A stretch of 37,543 bases of DNA from Nostoc sp. FACHB-152 (GCF_014697475.1 NZ_JACJRV010000072.1:1-37543), one strand, 5' to 3'; positions 8,255 to 17,676 are shown, counted from the stretch's first letter. The notes: generated from the sequence alone by a model not told the origin. Made by a program: numbers and translations.

Positions 8255-8282
8255 CTCACGCATAGTCGCAAAGGCGCAAAGG
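8255..8282 (+). repeat. short intergenic repeat (GCAAAGGC type)
   Basis: CTCACGCATAGTCGCAAAGG followed by CGCAAAGG contains tandem GCAAAGG words. It sits in the 105-base gap between the aldo/keto reductase and aminotransferase genes and looks like one of the low-complexity heptamer repeats common between genes in Nostoc-type genomes. Confidence 0.5.
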
Positions 8283-8323
8283 AAAACTTATTAAACCTAA
8301 TATAAACGCAAAGGTTGTAGTAA

Positions 8324-9553
8324 ATGATTAATAAAACTCGATTGGAAGACTTAGCAATATTCGGTGCGAGTCCTGCTTTTAATGAAAAGCTTCATGTAGG
8401 TCGTCCTAACATTGGTAATCGCGATCGCTTGTTTGAGAGAATTAATGATTTATTAGATAGAAGATGGTTGACTAATAACGGCCCCTACGTTCAGGAATTG
8501 GAACAACGTATGACTGAGATGCTTGGAGTCAAGCATTGCATTCCTATGTGTAATGGGACTGTTGCTCTAGAAATTGCCATTAGAGCCGCAGGACTAACTG
8601 GAGAAGTCATTCTGCCTTCATTTACTTTTATTGCTACTGCTCACGCATTACAGTGGCAAGAAATTACTCCTGTTTTTTGTGATATAGATCCTCACAATTA
8701 CACTATCAACCCTTGGCGTGTAGAAGCAATGATTACGCCGCGCACAAGTGGAATTATCGGCGTTCATTTGTGGGGACAAACTTGTAATGTAGAAGCACTC
8801 ACAGAAATTGCCCAAAAGCATAACCTCAAACTGATGTTTGATGCGGCTCATGCTTTCAACTGTTCCTATAAAGGGCAAATGATTGGTAATTTTGGTGAGG
8901 CTGAGGTGTTCAGCTTTCACGGGACTAAGTTTTTCAATACCTTTGAGGGGGGAGCAGTTGCCACAAATAATGATGAACTCGCTGTTAAAATCCGCCTCAT
9001 GAAAAACTTTGGATTCGCTGCTTTTGAGAAAGTTAACTATATTGGCACAAACGGCAAAATGAGCGAAGTTTGTGCAGCAATGGGTCTGACAGGTTTGGAA
9101 AGTTTAGATGAATTTGTGGCTGTCAATTATCGCAATTACAAGCAATATCAGCGAGAACTTAAAGACACACCAGGAATTAAATTATTAACCTACAAAGAGG
9201 CTGACAAGTGCAACTATCAGTACATTGTGCTAGAAATTGATGACAAAATTATTCAAGTAAGTCGAGATCAACTAGTAAAAATTCTCTGGGCGGAAAATGT
9301 CTTAGCTAGACGCTACTTTTATCCAGGATGCCATCGTATGGAACCTTATCGTTCTTACTTCCCTCATGCAGGACTACTGCTTCCAGAAACTGAAAGTATC
9401 AGCAAACGTGTATTAGTTTTACCCACAGGTACGGCTGTTAGTGTTGAGGACATCCGTAAAATCTGCCAGATTATTCGGCTTGTGGTTCAGGATAGTTACC
9501 AAGTGAAGCAAAGACTGCTGAATCCCGTTGGTGAGTCAGTACAAGTTAGTTAA
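8324..9553 (+). CDS. DegT/DnrJ/EryC1/StrS family sugar aminotransferase
   Basis: Predicted 409-residue PLP enzyme that would convert a keto-sugar nucleotide to an amino sugar. Key features: NGTVALEIA (78-86) near the cofactor phosphate site, FDAAHAF (172-178) with the Asp contacting the pyridine nitrogen, and SFHGTKFFNTFEGG (197-210) with K202 as the Schiff-base lysine. The C-terminal part (ARRYFYPGCHRMEPYR) is typical of the family. It follows the reductase in the same direction after 105 bases that include a short repeat, so it may have its own promoter. It is a natural supplier of an amino sugar for the NeuD-like acyltransferase at 5801. Confidence 0.93.
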   Translation: MINKTRLEDLAIFGASPAFNEKLHVGRPNIGNRDRLFERINDLLDRRWLTNNGPYVQELEQRMTEMLGVKHCIPMCNGTVALEIAIRAAGLTGEVILPSFTFIATAHALQWQEITPVFCDIDPHNYTINPWRVEAMITPRTSGIIGVHLWGQTCNVEALTEIAQKHNLKLMFDAAHAFNCSYKGQMIGNFGEAEVFSFHGTKFFNTFEGGAVATNNDELAVKIRLMKNFGFAAFEKVNYIGTNGKMSEVCAAMGLTGLESLDEFVAVNYRNYKQYQRELKDTPGIKLLTYKEADKCNYQYIVLEIDDKIIQVSRDQLVKILWAENVLARRYFYPGCHRMEPYRSYFPHAGLLLPETESISKRVLVLPTGTAVSVEDIRKICQIIRLVVQDSYQVKQRLLNPVGESVQVS

Positions 9554-9673
9554 AAAGAAAACTGCTGTATTTTAGGCGATCGCAGGCTCGCTACTGCTAA
9601 ACTATCAACTGTCGTACAATTTTAAGGTTGTATTCTAAATTCACCGTGAGCAAAATTATTAGGTTATGTTCAG

Positions 9674-10639
9674 ATGAAAGTAAGTGTATTAATGCTTGCA
9701 TATAATCATGGGCGATTTATTGCCCAGGCACTAGATAGTGTGCTGATGCAGCAAGTAGATTTTGACTATGAAATTGTAATTGGCGAAGACTGCTCTAAAG
9801 ATAATACCAGAGATATTCTGATTAGTTATCAACAAAAATATCCAGATAAAATTCGCTTGTTACTGCCAGAAAAAAATCTGGGAATGCATGATAATTTCAT
9901 TCAAACCTACCAAGCTTGTCGAGGTCAGTACATAGCTATTCTAGAAGGAGATGATTATTGGACTTCTAAGCATAAACTGCAAAAACAAGTAAATTTTTTA
10001 GATACGCATCCTGAATGTACCGTCTGTTTTCATAGTTCCTCAGTTCTGTATGAAGATGGCAGAACAGATGTATTAAGTCTTCATCAGTTTACAGAGCAGA
10101 AACATAATATTTTAACTCTTGAAGATTTGCTGTCATTAGGAAAGAACATTATGGCAACAGCTTCCATAATGTTGCGTGATGTTGGTAAACATGAATTTCC
10201 CCAGTGGATTTATGATGTAGCTCTATTAGATTGGGTAATTCAAATTTTTAACGCCCAGTACGGTAATGTTGGGTATATAGATGAAACCATGAGTTTGTAT
10301 AGAATTCATCCTCAAGGCAATTGGTCTCAAAAGAAACATTTAGAACGTTCGTTAGAATTGGCTAAAATGTTTCAGTATCTTAGCCAACATCTAAGCTCAA
10401 AATATAAAAAACAAGTTAGAGGTGCATTATCTAATTATTATGCTGATTTGGTGATATGTTACGAAGCCGATGGCGACAGAAATAATGCTAAAAAATATAT
10501 TACGCGATTACTATTAAACGACTTATTAAACAATAAATTATTAAGTAGACTTTCCTTTAAGGCTTCTTTATTGTTGAGAGTCTATCTTCCAAATTTACAC
10601 AAAACACTTAAAAGCTTTAAGCTACAGCAAATTTCATAA
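9674..10639 (+). CDS. glycosyltransferase, family GT2
   Basis: Predicted 321-residue inverting glycosyltransferase with a GT-A fold. The N-terminus KVSVLMLAYNHGRFIAQALD is classic GT2; EDCSKDNT (38-45) and EGDDYW (91-96) carry the acidic residues that bind the nucleotide sugar and metal. The C-terminal third is helical and basic and may lie on the membrane. The start ATG 9674 fits the family start exactly. The upstream 120 bases (9554-9673) hold one HIP1 octamer and no clear terminator. Confidence 0.92.
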   Translation: MKVSVLMLAYNHGRFIAQALDSVLMQQVDFDYEIVIGEDCSKDNTRDILISYQQKYPDKIRLLLPEKNLGMHDNFIQTYQACRGQYIAILEGDDYWTSKHKLQKQVNFLDTHPECTVCFHSSSVLYEDGRTDVLSLHQFTEQKHNILTLEDLLSLGKNIMATASIMLRDVGKHEFPQWIYDVALLDWVIQIFNAQYGNVGYIDETMSLYRIHPQGNWSQKKHLERSLELAKMFQYLSQHLSSKYKKQVRGALSNYYADLVICYEADGDRNNAKKYITRLLLNDLLNNKLLSRLSFKASLLLRVYLPNLHKTLKSFKLQQIS

Positions 10640-10670
10640 AAATTAATTTTTATTGGGTTAGGTCTACAAA

Positions 10671-11753
10671 ATGCAGACGTTTTTGGTCACTGGTGGTCTT
10701 GGTTTTATTGGTTCTAATTTCATTCTCAAATGTAGACAAGAACAATGGGCTAATGTTATCAATCTCGATAAATTAACCTATGCGAGTAATCCCCAAAATT
10801 TATCAGAATTAGATGGCGATTCTGGATATAAGTTCGTACAAGGAGACATCGGTGATATAGAATTACTGCGCCATCTTTTAGAAGAGTATCAAGTAGATAT
10901 AATAATTAACTTTGCTGCTGAAAGCCATGTAGACCGCTCAATTTTCAGCCCTCAAGATTTTATTGAAACTAACGTATTAGGCACATTTCAACTTTTAGAA
11001 GCTAGCAGAGACTACTGGAAAAAATTATCCCCACAAAAGCAAGAGCAATTCCGTTTCTTGCATATTTCAACTGATGAAGTTTACGGCTCATTGGATAAAA
11101 CAGATCCAGCTTTTCGAGAAGATACACCCTACGCACCCAATAGTCCTTATGCGGCATCAAAAGCTGCATCAGACCATTTTGTTAGAGCCTATCATCACAC
11201 CTATGGTTTACCCACGCTAACAACCAATTGCTCCAACAACTACGGCCCACGCCAGTTTCCTGAAAAGCTAATTCCATTAATAATTCTCAATGCTTTGGAT
11301 GGTAAGCCTTTACCAATTTATGGTGATGGGCAAAATGTACGTGATTGGTTATATGTTGAAGATCACTGTGACGCTATCTATTTAGTTCTAAAAAATAGTC
11401 AGGTAGGAGAAACTTATAACATTGGTGGAATTAACGAGCAAACAAACCTAGCAGTTGTTGAGCAAATTTGTTCTATCCTTGACGAGTTAGCACCTAAACC
11501 AAACTTTCGTTATTCATCTCTGATTACTTTTGTCAAAGACCGTCCTGGTCACGACCGACGATATGCAATTGATTGCAGTAAAATTCAAAGAGATTTCGGT
11601 TGGCAACCAAAAGAAAACTTTGAAAGTGGTTTGTTAAAGACTATTCAATGGTATTTGAGCAATAAAACATGGGTTGAGCAAATTCAATCTAAAGAATATC
11701 AAACCTGGATTCAGCAAAACTACAGCGATAGAACACAGACAAAATTAATTTAA
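10671..11753 (+). CDS. rfbB: dTDP-glucose 4,6-dehydratase
   Basis: Predicted 360-residue short-chain dehydrogenase/reductase that makes dTDP-4-keto-6-deoxyglucose, the precursor of rhamnose and many deoxy- and amino-sugars. The NAD-binding GGLGFIGSN is at 8-16, [10 protein letters not shown] at 81-90, and the dehydration triad T134-D135-E136 lies in STDEVYG. YAASK (160-164) carries the catalytic Tyr and Lys. [17 protein letters not shown] is diagnostic for RfbB/RmlB. No RmlA, RmlC or RmlD is in the window, so its product either feeds the DegT aminotransferase nearby or is completed elsewhere. A strong hairpin follows at 11841. Confidence 0.95.
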   Translation: MQTFLVTGGLGFIGSNFILKCRQEQWANVINLDKLTYASNPQNLSELDGDSGYKFVQGDIGDIELLRHLLEEYQVDIIINFAAESHVDRSIFSPQDFIETNVLGTFQLLEASRDYWKKLSPQKQEQFRFLHISTDEVYGSLDKTDPAFREDTPYAPNSPYAASKAASDHFVRAYHHTYGLPTLTTNCSNNYGPRQFPEKLIPLIILNALDGKPLPIYGDGQNVRDWLYVEDHCDAIYLVLKNSQVGETYNIGGINEQTNLAVVEQICSILDELAPKPNFRYSSLITFVKDRPGHDRRYAIDCSKIQRDFGWQPKENFESGLLKTIQWYLSNKTWVEQIQSKEYQTWIQQNYSDRTQTKLI

Positions 11754-11764
11754 TAAAATAGAAA

Positions 11765-11793
11765 GTAGGCAGGGAATAGGCAATAGGCAATAG
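11765..11793. repeat. STRR run
   Basis: AGGCAGGGAATAGGCAATAG and flanking bases give three tandem CAATAGG-like heptamers immediately downstream of rfbB, followed by a T-run. Confidence 0.7.
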
Positions 11794-11840
11794 TTTTTTT
11801 GCTCTAATTGATAGTTCCTATCTTATCAAAAAATATCTAT

Positions 11841-11874
11841 GTCTCTCGGATCTAATCAGATACGAGGGACTTTT
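11841..11874 (+). terminator. hairpin plus T-run downstream of rfbB
   Basis: Bases 11841-11870 can fold into a 13-position stem (GTCTCTCG and ATCT pairing with AGAT and CGAGGGAC, one mismatch and one G:T pair) with a 4-base loop AATC, followed by TTTT. This is a good intrinsic terminator candidate. It would split the cluster between rfbB and the glycosyltransferase at 11991. Confidence 0.7.
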
Positions 11875-11990
11875 GCAATTTAAAGCGATGATTTTATCAA
11901 TAAATAACTAGCCCATACAATAAGAATATCTGAAAGGTTTTGAACAGGTGGTTGGAATCAGACAAGCTGTTTGATACTTAAACTATATCT

Positions 11991-13169
11991 ATGAATAAAA
12001 AAATAGTTTGTACAATTATTACAAAAAGTTATTTGGCTTACGCTCGTGCATTAGCCACTTCACTTCATGAACATAACCCTGATGTCAAACTATACGTTTT
12101 ATTAGCAGATAAAATAGACGGCTACTTTGAGCCAGCAAACGAACCTTTTGAGTTGATTAGACTGGAAGAATTGCCCGATCAACAAACAGTCCGAAGAATG
12201 TGTTTTTACTATACAGCCTTCGAGTTATGCTGTGCATTACGAGGAGTTTTACATCAATTTATTTATGAAAATAATCTGGCTGATTTGTGGTTATTTTTAG
12301 ATTCTGATATTTTAATTTATAATTCGCTTGAAGAAATATTTCAGCAACTTGAAACGACTTCTATTCTATTAAATCCACACTTAGTAGCTCCTATTAACAA
12401 TCCTAATTATGATGCGCTAGAAGTAAGACTGCTAGGTTCTGGCGTTTATAATGCAGGTTTTTTAGGAATTAGAAGAACAGATGAATCTAAAAAATTTATA
12501 GACTGGTTTAAGCAAAGATTAAGCCAGTACGCCTTTCAAAGAAGGGGTGAAGGAGAAATGAATCTACTTTTTGTAGATCAATTATGGCTTAACCTTGCAC
12601 CTACTTTATTTAGGGACATCAAATATTTACTCCATCTGGGGGCTAATGTCGGATACTGGAGTCTGATTTCACATCCAATTTATAAAGAAGATAATATTTA
12701 TTTTATTAATAATCAACCTGTACTGTTTATCCATTTCACTGGGTGGGATATTTCTCAACCTTATATCGCGTCTAGATATTTACCTTTAGAAAAAAATACT
12801 AGTATTTGGGAAGAAATAGGAAATAATTACAAAAATAGATTACTCGATTGTGGTTATGAGGATTGCAAGAAATATCCTTATGCCTTTAGCTATTTTGCTA
12901 ATCAGAAAAAAATCACTCCAGAGATCCAATATTTATATTATAAAAATATTTACCTTAATTCTAATGACGCATATTTAAAAGATTTAGACCCGTTTGAGAA
13001 TTACGAGTATTTAAATAAATTAAAAAACAAAAATAAAATTGACAGCTTTTTAAGAAAGATATTTAGAATATATAAGTATGACTATTTAAATGCTAAAATT
13101 GCTCAAAAATTTCCCGAACCAGTTAAAAATGAGATTTTTCAGAAGATATTGCGATACTTTAAAAAATAA
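11991..13169 (+). CDS. GT-A-fold glycosyltransferase (GT8-like)
   Basis: Predicted 392-residue protein. The start KKIVCTIITKSYLAYARALATS and the motif LWLFLDSDILIYNSL (99-113, metal-binding D-x-D at 104-106) are typical of glycosyltransferases that act on nucleotide sugars with a DxD motif. FIHFTGWD further on resembles the C-terminal His motif of GT8-like enzymes. The C-terminal 120 residues are Asn/Lys/Tyr-rich and A/T-rich in DNA, which often marks fast-evolving glycan genes. Its stop TAA overlaps the next ATG by one base. The acceptor and sugar cannot be inferred. Confidence 0.8.
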   Translation: MNKKIVCTIITKSYLAYARALATSLHEHNPDVKLYVLLADKIDGYFEPANEPFELIRLEELPDQQTVRRMCFYYTAFELCCALRGVLHQFIYENNLADLWLFLDSDILIYNSLEEIFQQLETTSILLNPHLVAPINNPNYDALEVRLLGSGVYNAGFLGIRRTDESKKFIDWFKQRLSQYAFQRRGEGEMNLLFVDQLWLNLAPTLFRDIKYLLHLGANVGYWSLISHPIYKEDNIYFINNQPVLFIHFTGWDISQPYIASRYLPLEKNTSIWEEIGNNYKNRLLDCGYEDCKKYPYAFSYFANQKKITPEIQYLYYKNIYLNSNDAYLKDLDPFENYEYLNKLKNKNKIDSFLRKIFRIYKYDYLNAKIAQKFPEPVKNEIFQKILRYFKK

Positions 13170-14260
13170 TGAAAGCTGTTCATATTACTCCAACTTATTT
13201 TGATAATTCATCAGTGATTGGTGGCGGTGAACGCTATCCTACTGAATTAGCAACTTGGATGGCTAAGGATGTAGATACAACTCTTGTAAGTTTTTCTGAT
13301 AAACGGAACAGTTATCAAGAAAATAAACTGAAAATTGAGATTTATCCAGTTAAGCATTTAATTCATGGCAACAAGATAAATCCTTTAAGTTTTAAATATT
13401 TAAGCTCAATTTTAGCTGCTGATGTAGTACATATTCACCATATTTATACGCTAGTGTCTGATTTAGGATGCCTCGCGTCGTTTTTACTAGGCAAACGAGT
13501 TTTCGTCACAGATTATGGCGGGGGAGGTAGTTTAGTACTGAACCAGAAGCTACCAGTGTTTAAGTGCTATAAAAATGCGATCGCCTATTCTAAATTCGGT
13601 TTAGACTTCATTCCCCCTGAACTCCAAAAAAAAGCAGTTTTAATCAAAGGCGGCATTGATACAGATAAATTCTGCCCGGATGCCACTTTCGGCAAAGAAA
13701 ACAAAATTTTGTATGTTGGGCGAATTCTACCCCATAAAGGTATTAATGATTTAATTGATGCTTTTCGCATCTTAAACAGTCCAGATTACAAACTAAAAAT
13801 TGTCGGGAGAGTTTACAACCAAGAATTTTACAACCATCTGAAAAACTTAGCTGAAGGCTTATCTGTAGAATTCATTCACAATGCAGACGATAATCAATTA
13901 CTCCATGAATACCGAACTGCAAGAGTCACAGTATTACCCTCAGTTCACACTGACTGCTATGGTAACTACAGTCCTATTCCTGAATTAATGGGTTTTACAT
14001 TACTAGAATCACAAGCTTGTGGAACTCCTGTAATTTGTACAGATGCAGGCGCGATGCACGAATTTATAGATGATGGGCGTACAGGCTTTGTGGTCAAGCA
14101 AAATTCGGGAGAAGCAATTGCTGAGGCTTTAAATAATTTGGTGAATTTATCTCCAAGCCAGTATGCAGCATACCAAACTAGTTGCCGCGAATGGATAGCA
14201 CCTTTGAGTTGGGCAAATGTAGTTCAGCAACATTTAGCTATTTATAAAAGTACTAAATAA
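13169..14260 (+). CDS. glycosyltransferase, family GT4
   Basis: Predicted 363-residue GT-B-fold retaining glycosyltransferase. The N-terminal acceptor-side loop VIGGGERYPTELATWMA is present. The donor domain shows LYVGRILPHKGINDLIDAF and LLESQACGTPVICTDAG, the E-x7-E region of GT4. It starts on the last base of the preceding stop codon (TAATG), so the two glycosyltransferases are probably translationally coupled. The next gene follows after 15 bases. Confidence 0.92.
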   Translation: MKAVHITPTYFDNSSVIGGGERYPTELATWMAKDVDTTLVSFSDKRNSYQENKLKIEIYPVKHLIHGNKINPLSFKYLSSILAADVVHIHHIYTLVSDLGCLASFLLGKRVFVTDYGGGGSLVLNQKLPVFKCYKNAIAYSKFGLDFIPPELQKKAVLIKGGIDTDKFCPDATFGKENKILYVGRILPHKGINDLIDAFRILNSPDYKLKIVGRVYNQEFYNHLKNLAEGLSVEFIHNADDNQLLHEYRTARVTVLPSVHTDCYGNYSPIPELMGFTLLESQACGTPVICTDAGAMHEFIDDGRTGFVVKQNSGEAIAEALNNLVNLSPSQYAAYQTSCREWIAPLSWANVVQQHLAIYKSTK

Positions 14261-14275
14261 TTGGCTTAGATTATC

Positions 14276-15388
14276 ATGCGATCGCTGCGTATACTCATAG
14301 CTACCCACTCACCCCTAGCACCAGAATTTGGCGCAGGTCAGATGGCGATTAATTTAGCATCGGCATTTCGGCAACAGGGACATGATGTAACTCTCTGGTC
14401 GCCTTATCCTATGCCTGGTCAAACAAGGTGGTGGCAAGCTCTTCAAAGTCTTTTACTCATGCGAAACAAGCTAGATGATTTTCTTGCAACTCAGCAACCT
14501 TTTGATGTCATCGATTGCTACGCTCTATTTATTACAAAGCAGGTTGCTAATTCAGGTTTAGTTGTAGCTCGGAGTGTTCAGCCTGATATTTTATACATAG
14601 CATCTAATTTAAATAATCCTCAAAAAATCAAAGAAATAATATTATTACCATTTGGCTATCTATTTGCATTAGCTAATATATTTTTACTGCTTCAAGGATG
14701 GGCAAGAGCTAAATATATTCTTTGCCTCGGAAGTTTGGAACTGCAATGGATGAAAAAGTGGTTTCCTTGGTGGAGGAATAAATTATTTTCTTATAACAAT
14801 GCACTGGCAAAAGCAGAACAAGCAGAACTGGCTCAAATTCGTATCCATCGTCAAATCAACACACAACAAGGAATTAGATTTCTCTGGATTGGGCGTTGGG
14901 CTGCCCACAAAGGAATTAAGGAACTAGTTAATTTTATAATTCAAAGAGCAGCGTTACATCCACAAGACACTTTTACAATTGCTGGATGTGGTACTGCTGT
15001 TGAAAAAGATTTTCCACCTGAACTAATTCAATCAGGACAAGTAAAAATTTTACCTTCATTTGAGAGAAGCCAACTTAGCGATTTGTTAGCTAACCACAAT
15101 ATTGGTTTATTCACTAGCAGAGTTGAAGGTTGGGGACTGGTGTTAAATGAAATGCTAGAGGCGGGAATGCCGATTTTTGCAACAATGGCAGGAGGAGTAC
15201 TAGACTTACAACCATATTTTCAGGATATGCTGTTACCCTTCCCACCGCCATCCCAAAACATATCTAACGAAATTATCAAGCCTAAGCCTATGGATGATTA
15301 TTACAGTACTTTCTCGTGGGAAACCACGGCCGAAAATTATGTTAATTTTTTGCTGAAAAAGAATTTTGATCCAAATTCAACAAAATAA
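14276..15388 (+). CDS. glycosyltransferase, family GT4
   Basis: Predicted 370-residue GT-B-fold enzyme. The N-terminus has GAGQMAINLASAFRQQGHDV. The donor-binding half has FLWIGRWAAHKGIKELVNF and VEGWGLVLNEMLEAGMPIF. A hydrophobic patch around residues 118-145 (LLPFGYLFALANIFLLLQGW) suggests membrane attachment. The start codon overlaps a HIP1 octamer (ATGCGATCGC). Confidence 0.9.
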   Translation: MRSLRILIATHSPLAPEFGAGQMAINLASAFRQQGHDVTLWSPYPMPGQTRWWQALQSLLLMRNKLDDFLATQQPFDVIDCYALFITKQVANSGLVVARSVQPDILYIASNLNNPQKIKEIILLPFGYLFALANIFLLLQGWARAKYILCLGSLELQWMKKWFPWWRNKLFSYNNALAKAEQAELAQIRIHRQINTQQGIRFLWIGRWAAHKGIKELVNFIIQRAALHPQDTFTIAGCGTAVEKDFPPELIQSGQVKILPSFERSQLSDLLANHNIGLFTSRVEGWGLVLNEMLEAGMPIFATMAGGVLDLQPYFQDMLLPFPPPSQNISNEIIKPKPMDDYYSTFSWETTAENYVNFLLKKNFDPNSTK

Positions 15389-15483
15389 CGAATTGCTAAA
15401 AATTACGTGCAATCCATCTACCAGGAATATATTTATACCCAAGATAATACTCCCAGACATATTTTAGAGTTACGACAAACAAG

Positions 15484-16446
15484 ATGAAAAAAGCACTTAT
15501 TTGCGGAGTTTCAGGTCAAGATGGAGCTTACTTAGCGCAGCTACTTCTCAACAAAGGTTATGTAGTCTGCGGTACTTCACGGGATGCTCAAATCTCATCA
15601 TTCCGCAATTTAGCATTCTTGGGTATCCGCGACCAAATCAAATTAGAATCCGTTTCCTTAACTGATTTTCGTAGTGTCTTGCAAGTATTGACCAAAATTC
15701 AGCCTGATGAAGTCTATAATCTTGCAGGACAAAGTTCCGTAGGTTTGTCTTTTGAACAACCAGTAGAAACTCTAGAAAGTATTGCTACAGGTACTCTGAA
15801 TTTACTAGAAGCTATTCGTTTTATTGGTAAGCCGATTAAACTTTACAACGCTGGTTCTAGTGAGTGCTTTGGTAATACCGGTGAACAAGCAGCAGATGAA
15901 AATACGCCATTTCGCCCTCGTAGTCCTTATGCAGTGGCAAAAGCTACAGCTTTTTGGGAAGTAGCTAACTATCGAGAAGCCTATGGATTGTTTGCTTGTT
16001 CCGGTATACTATACAACCATGAATCTCCTTTGCGACCAGAAAGATTCGTAACGCAGAAAATTATTTCTGGTGCTTGTCGTATTGCTCAAAACAAGCAAGA
16101 GCATTTGTATTTAGGCGATATTTCTGTTCAGCGTGACTGGGGCTGGGCCCCTGAATATGTTGAGGCGATGTATTTAATGTTGCAGCAAGAACAGCCAGAT
16201 GATTATGTAATTGCTACTGGTGAAACTTCAAAATTAGAAGATTTTATTGCAGAAGCTTTTGCTTGTGTGGGGTTAGATTGGCGTAATCATACAACTAGTG
16301 ATAGTAGCTTATTACGCCCTACTGATATTGCAATAGGCAGAGGTAATCCCAGCAAAGCAAAAGAACAACTGGGATGGCAAGCCAAATACAAAATGAAGGA
16401 TGTTGTCAGGATGATGATAGAAGCAAAACAACAAGCTTATGCCTAA
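15484..16446 (+). CDS. gmd: GDP-mannose 4,6-dehydratase family enzyme
   Basis: Predicted 320-residue SDR enzyme expected to convert GDP-mannose to GDP-4-keto-6-deoxymannose, the precursor of GDP-rhamnose, GDP-fucose and related sugars. Diagnostic motifs: GVSGQDGAYL (8-17), SSECFG (125-130) with the active Ser/Glu, Y149-x3-K153 in SPYAVAKA, NHESP (178-182) and QRDWGWAPEYVEAMY (216-230). It is shorter than enterobacterial Gmd (about 370), as usual for the short bacterial group that also includes bifunctional or RMD-like enzymes. A strong terminator follows at 16494. Confidence 0.9.
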   Translation: MKKALICGVSGQDGAYLAQLLLNKGYVVCGTSRDAQISSFRNLAFLGIRDQIKLESVSLTDFRSVLQVLTKIQPDEVYNLAGQSSVGLSFEQPVETLESIATGTLNLLEAIRFIGKPIKLYNAGSSECFGNTGEQAADENTPFRPRSPYAVAKATAFWEVANYREAYGLFACSGILYNHESPLRPERFVTQKIISGACRIAQNKQEHLYLGDISVQRDWGWAPEYVEAMYLMLQQEQPDDYVIATGETSKLEDFIAEAFACVGLDWRNHTTSDSSLLRPTDIAIGRGNPSKAKEQLGWQAKYKMKDVVRMMIEAKQQAYA

Positions 16447-16456
16447 AGTCTGGTAT

Positions 16457-16492
16457 GTGATAGGTAACAGGTGATAGGTAACAGGTTACAGG
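16457..16492. repeat. STRR run (14-base unit GTGATAGGTAACAG)
   Basis: GTGATAGGTAACAG occurs twice in tandem (16457-16470 and 16471-16484), followed by a half unit GTTACAG. It lies between the gmd stop and the terminator hairpin. Confidence 0.8.
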
Positions 16493-16493
16493 G

Positions 16494-16536
16494 AAAAAAG
16501 CCATGTGGTAATTAAGTTTTACCACATGGCTTTTTT
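16494..16536. terminator. bidirectional intrinsic terminator after gmd
   Basis: An A-run (16494-16499) is followed by the 12-base arm GCCATGTGGTAA (16500-16511), a 7-base loop, the perfect complementary arm TTACCACATGGC (16519-16530) and TTTTTT (16531-16536). This is the clearest terminator in the window. It separates gmd from the downstream epimerase gene, which therefore needs its own promoter or readthrough. Confidence 0.93.
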
Positions 16537-16608
16537 CTTAAACTAGGCTTTGTTTTGCAGATTTTAGAGTTTAAAAGTTCACACAAAATACAATCCAATT
16601 TACACAAT

Positions 16609-17676
16609 ATGAAACGTAAAGTTATTGTTACTGGTTCTTCTGGACTGATTGGTTCTGAGGCAGTTTATTTTTTCGATCAAAAGGGTTGGTCAGTGCATGG
16701 CATTGACAACAATATGCGGCGCGATTTCTTTGGCCCTGATGGGGATACAACTCAGAATTTGCAACGTTTACAACAAGCTTGTGAACAGTTTGAACATCAT
16801 AATTTAGATATTCGCGATCGCGCTAAAATCTTAGACTTATTTAAAGAAATTCGTCCTGATGCCATCATTCACTGTGCTGCCCAACCATCTCACGATTTAG
16901 CTAAAGATAGACCATTTGATGATTTTGATATTAATGCAGTTGGCACGCTCAATTTATTAGAAGCAACTAGACAAGCTTGCCCAGAATCGCCATTTATTTT
17001 TATGAGTACCAATAAAGTTTATGGTGATGCGCCTAATGAATTACCTTTAATTGAAAAGGCAACTCGTTGGGAATATGCACGCCTAGAAGATTGGAACGGT
17101 ATCAGTGAAAATTGTCGGATTGATGCTTGCTTGCATAGCTTGTTTGGTGCTTCTAAAGCATCGGCTGATATTTTAGTGCAAGAATACGGACGTTACTTTA
17201 GTATGCCGACAGTCTGCTTCCGGGGTGGATGTTTAACAGGCCCCAACCATTCTGGTGCAGAATTACATGGTTTCTTAGCTTATCTGGCTCGTTGCTTCCG
17301 TGAAGACAGAAAGTACAGAATTTTTGGCTATAAAGGCAAGCAGGTTAGAGATAATATTCATTCTTATGATGTTTGCACTGCTTTTTATGCCTTCTACGAA
17401 TCTCCGCGTTCTGGCGCAGTGTATAATTTAGGCGGTGGAAGAGACAACAGCACCTCAATGTTAGAAGCGATCGCTTCTTTTGAGGAATTATTTGGCAAAT
17501 CTATTAAGACTGAATACATCGATCAGAATCGGGTAGGCGACCACATCTGTTACATCAGCGATTTGACTCGTTTCCAAACAGACTATCCCAACTGGAAAAT
17601 TCAAATTTCTCTCAAAGAAACCATGCAGCAATTCTTACAATTGCCTAAAGCAAACTCTCTTGTGTCAGTTGGGTAA
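16609..17676 (+). CDS. NAD-dependent sugar epimerase, CDP-paratose 2-epimerase-like
   Basis: Predicted 355 residues. The Rossmann motif TGSSGLIG is at 8-15. GIDNNMRRDFFGPDGDT, HCAAQPSHDLA, STNKVYGD and VCFRGGCLTGPNHSGAELHG resemble the CDP-paratose/tyvelose 2-epimerase branch of SDRs. The canonical Tyr of the YxxxK pair is Phe here (F179-G-A-S-K183). I recall this LFGASK form in related uncharacterised proteins, so it may be a family trait rather than a defect. The start ATG 16609 gives a natural SDR N-terminus; a TTG at 16555 would add 18 residues without similarity. Substrate uncertain. Confidence 0.85.
   Translation: MKRKVIVTGSSGLIGSEAVYFFDQKGWSVHGIDNNMRRDFFGPDGDTTQNLQRLQQACEQFEHHNLDIRDRAKILDLFKEIRPDAIIHCAAQPSHDLAKDRPFDDFDINAVGTLNLLEATRQACPESPFIFMSTNKVYGDAPNELPLIEKATRWEYARLEDWNGISENCRIDACLHSLFGASKASADILVQEYGRYFSMPTVCFRGGCLTGPNHSGAELHGFLAYLARCFREDRKYRIFGYKGKQVRDNIHSYDVCTAFYAFYESPRSGAVYNLGGGRDNSTSMLEAIASFEELFGKSIKTEYIDQNRVGDHICYISDLTRFQTDYPNWKIQISLKETMQQFLQLPKANSLVSVG

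Noticed and set aside
15461-16570. ATTTTAGAGTT shared upstream of gmd (about 15461) and near 16560
   Set aside because: Only about 11 A/T-rich bases, without further matching flanks, so chance is likely.
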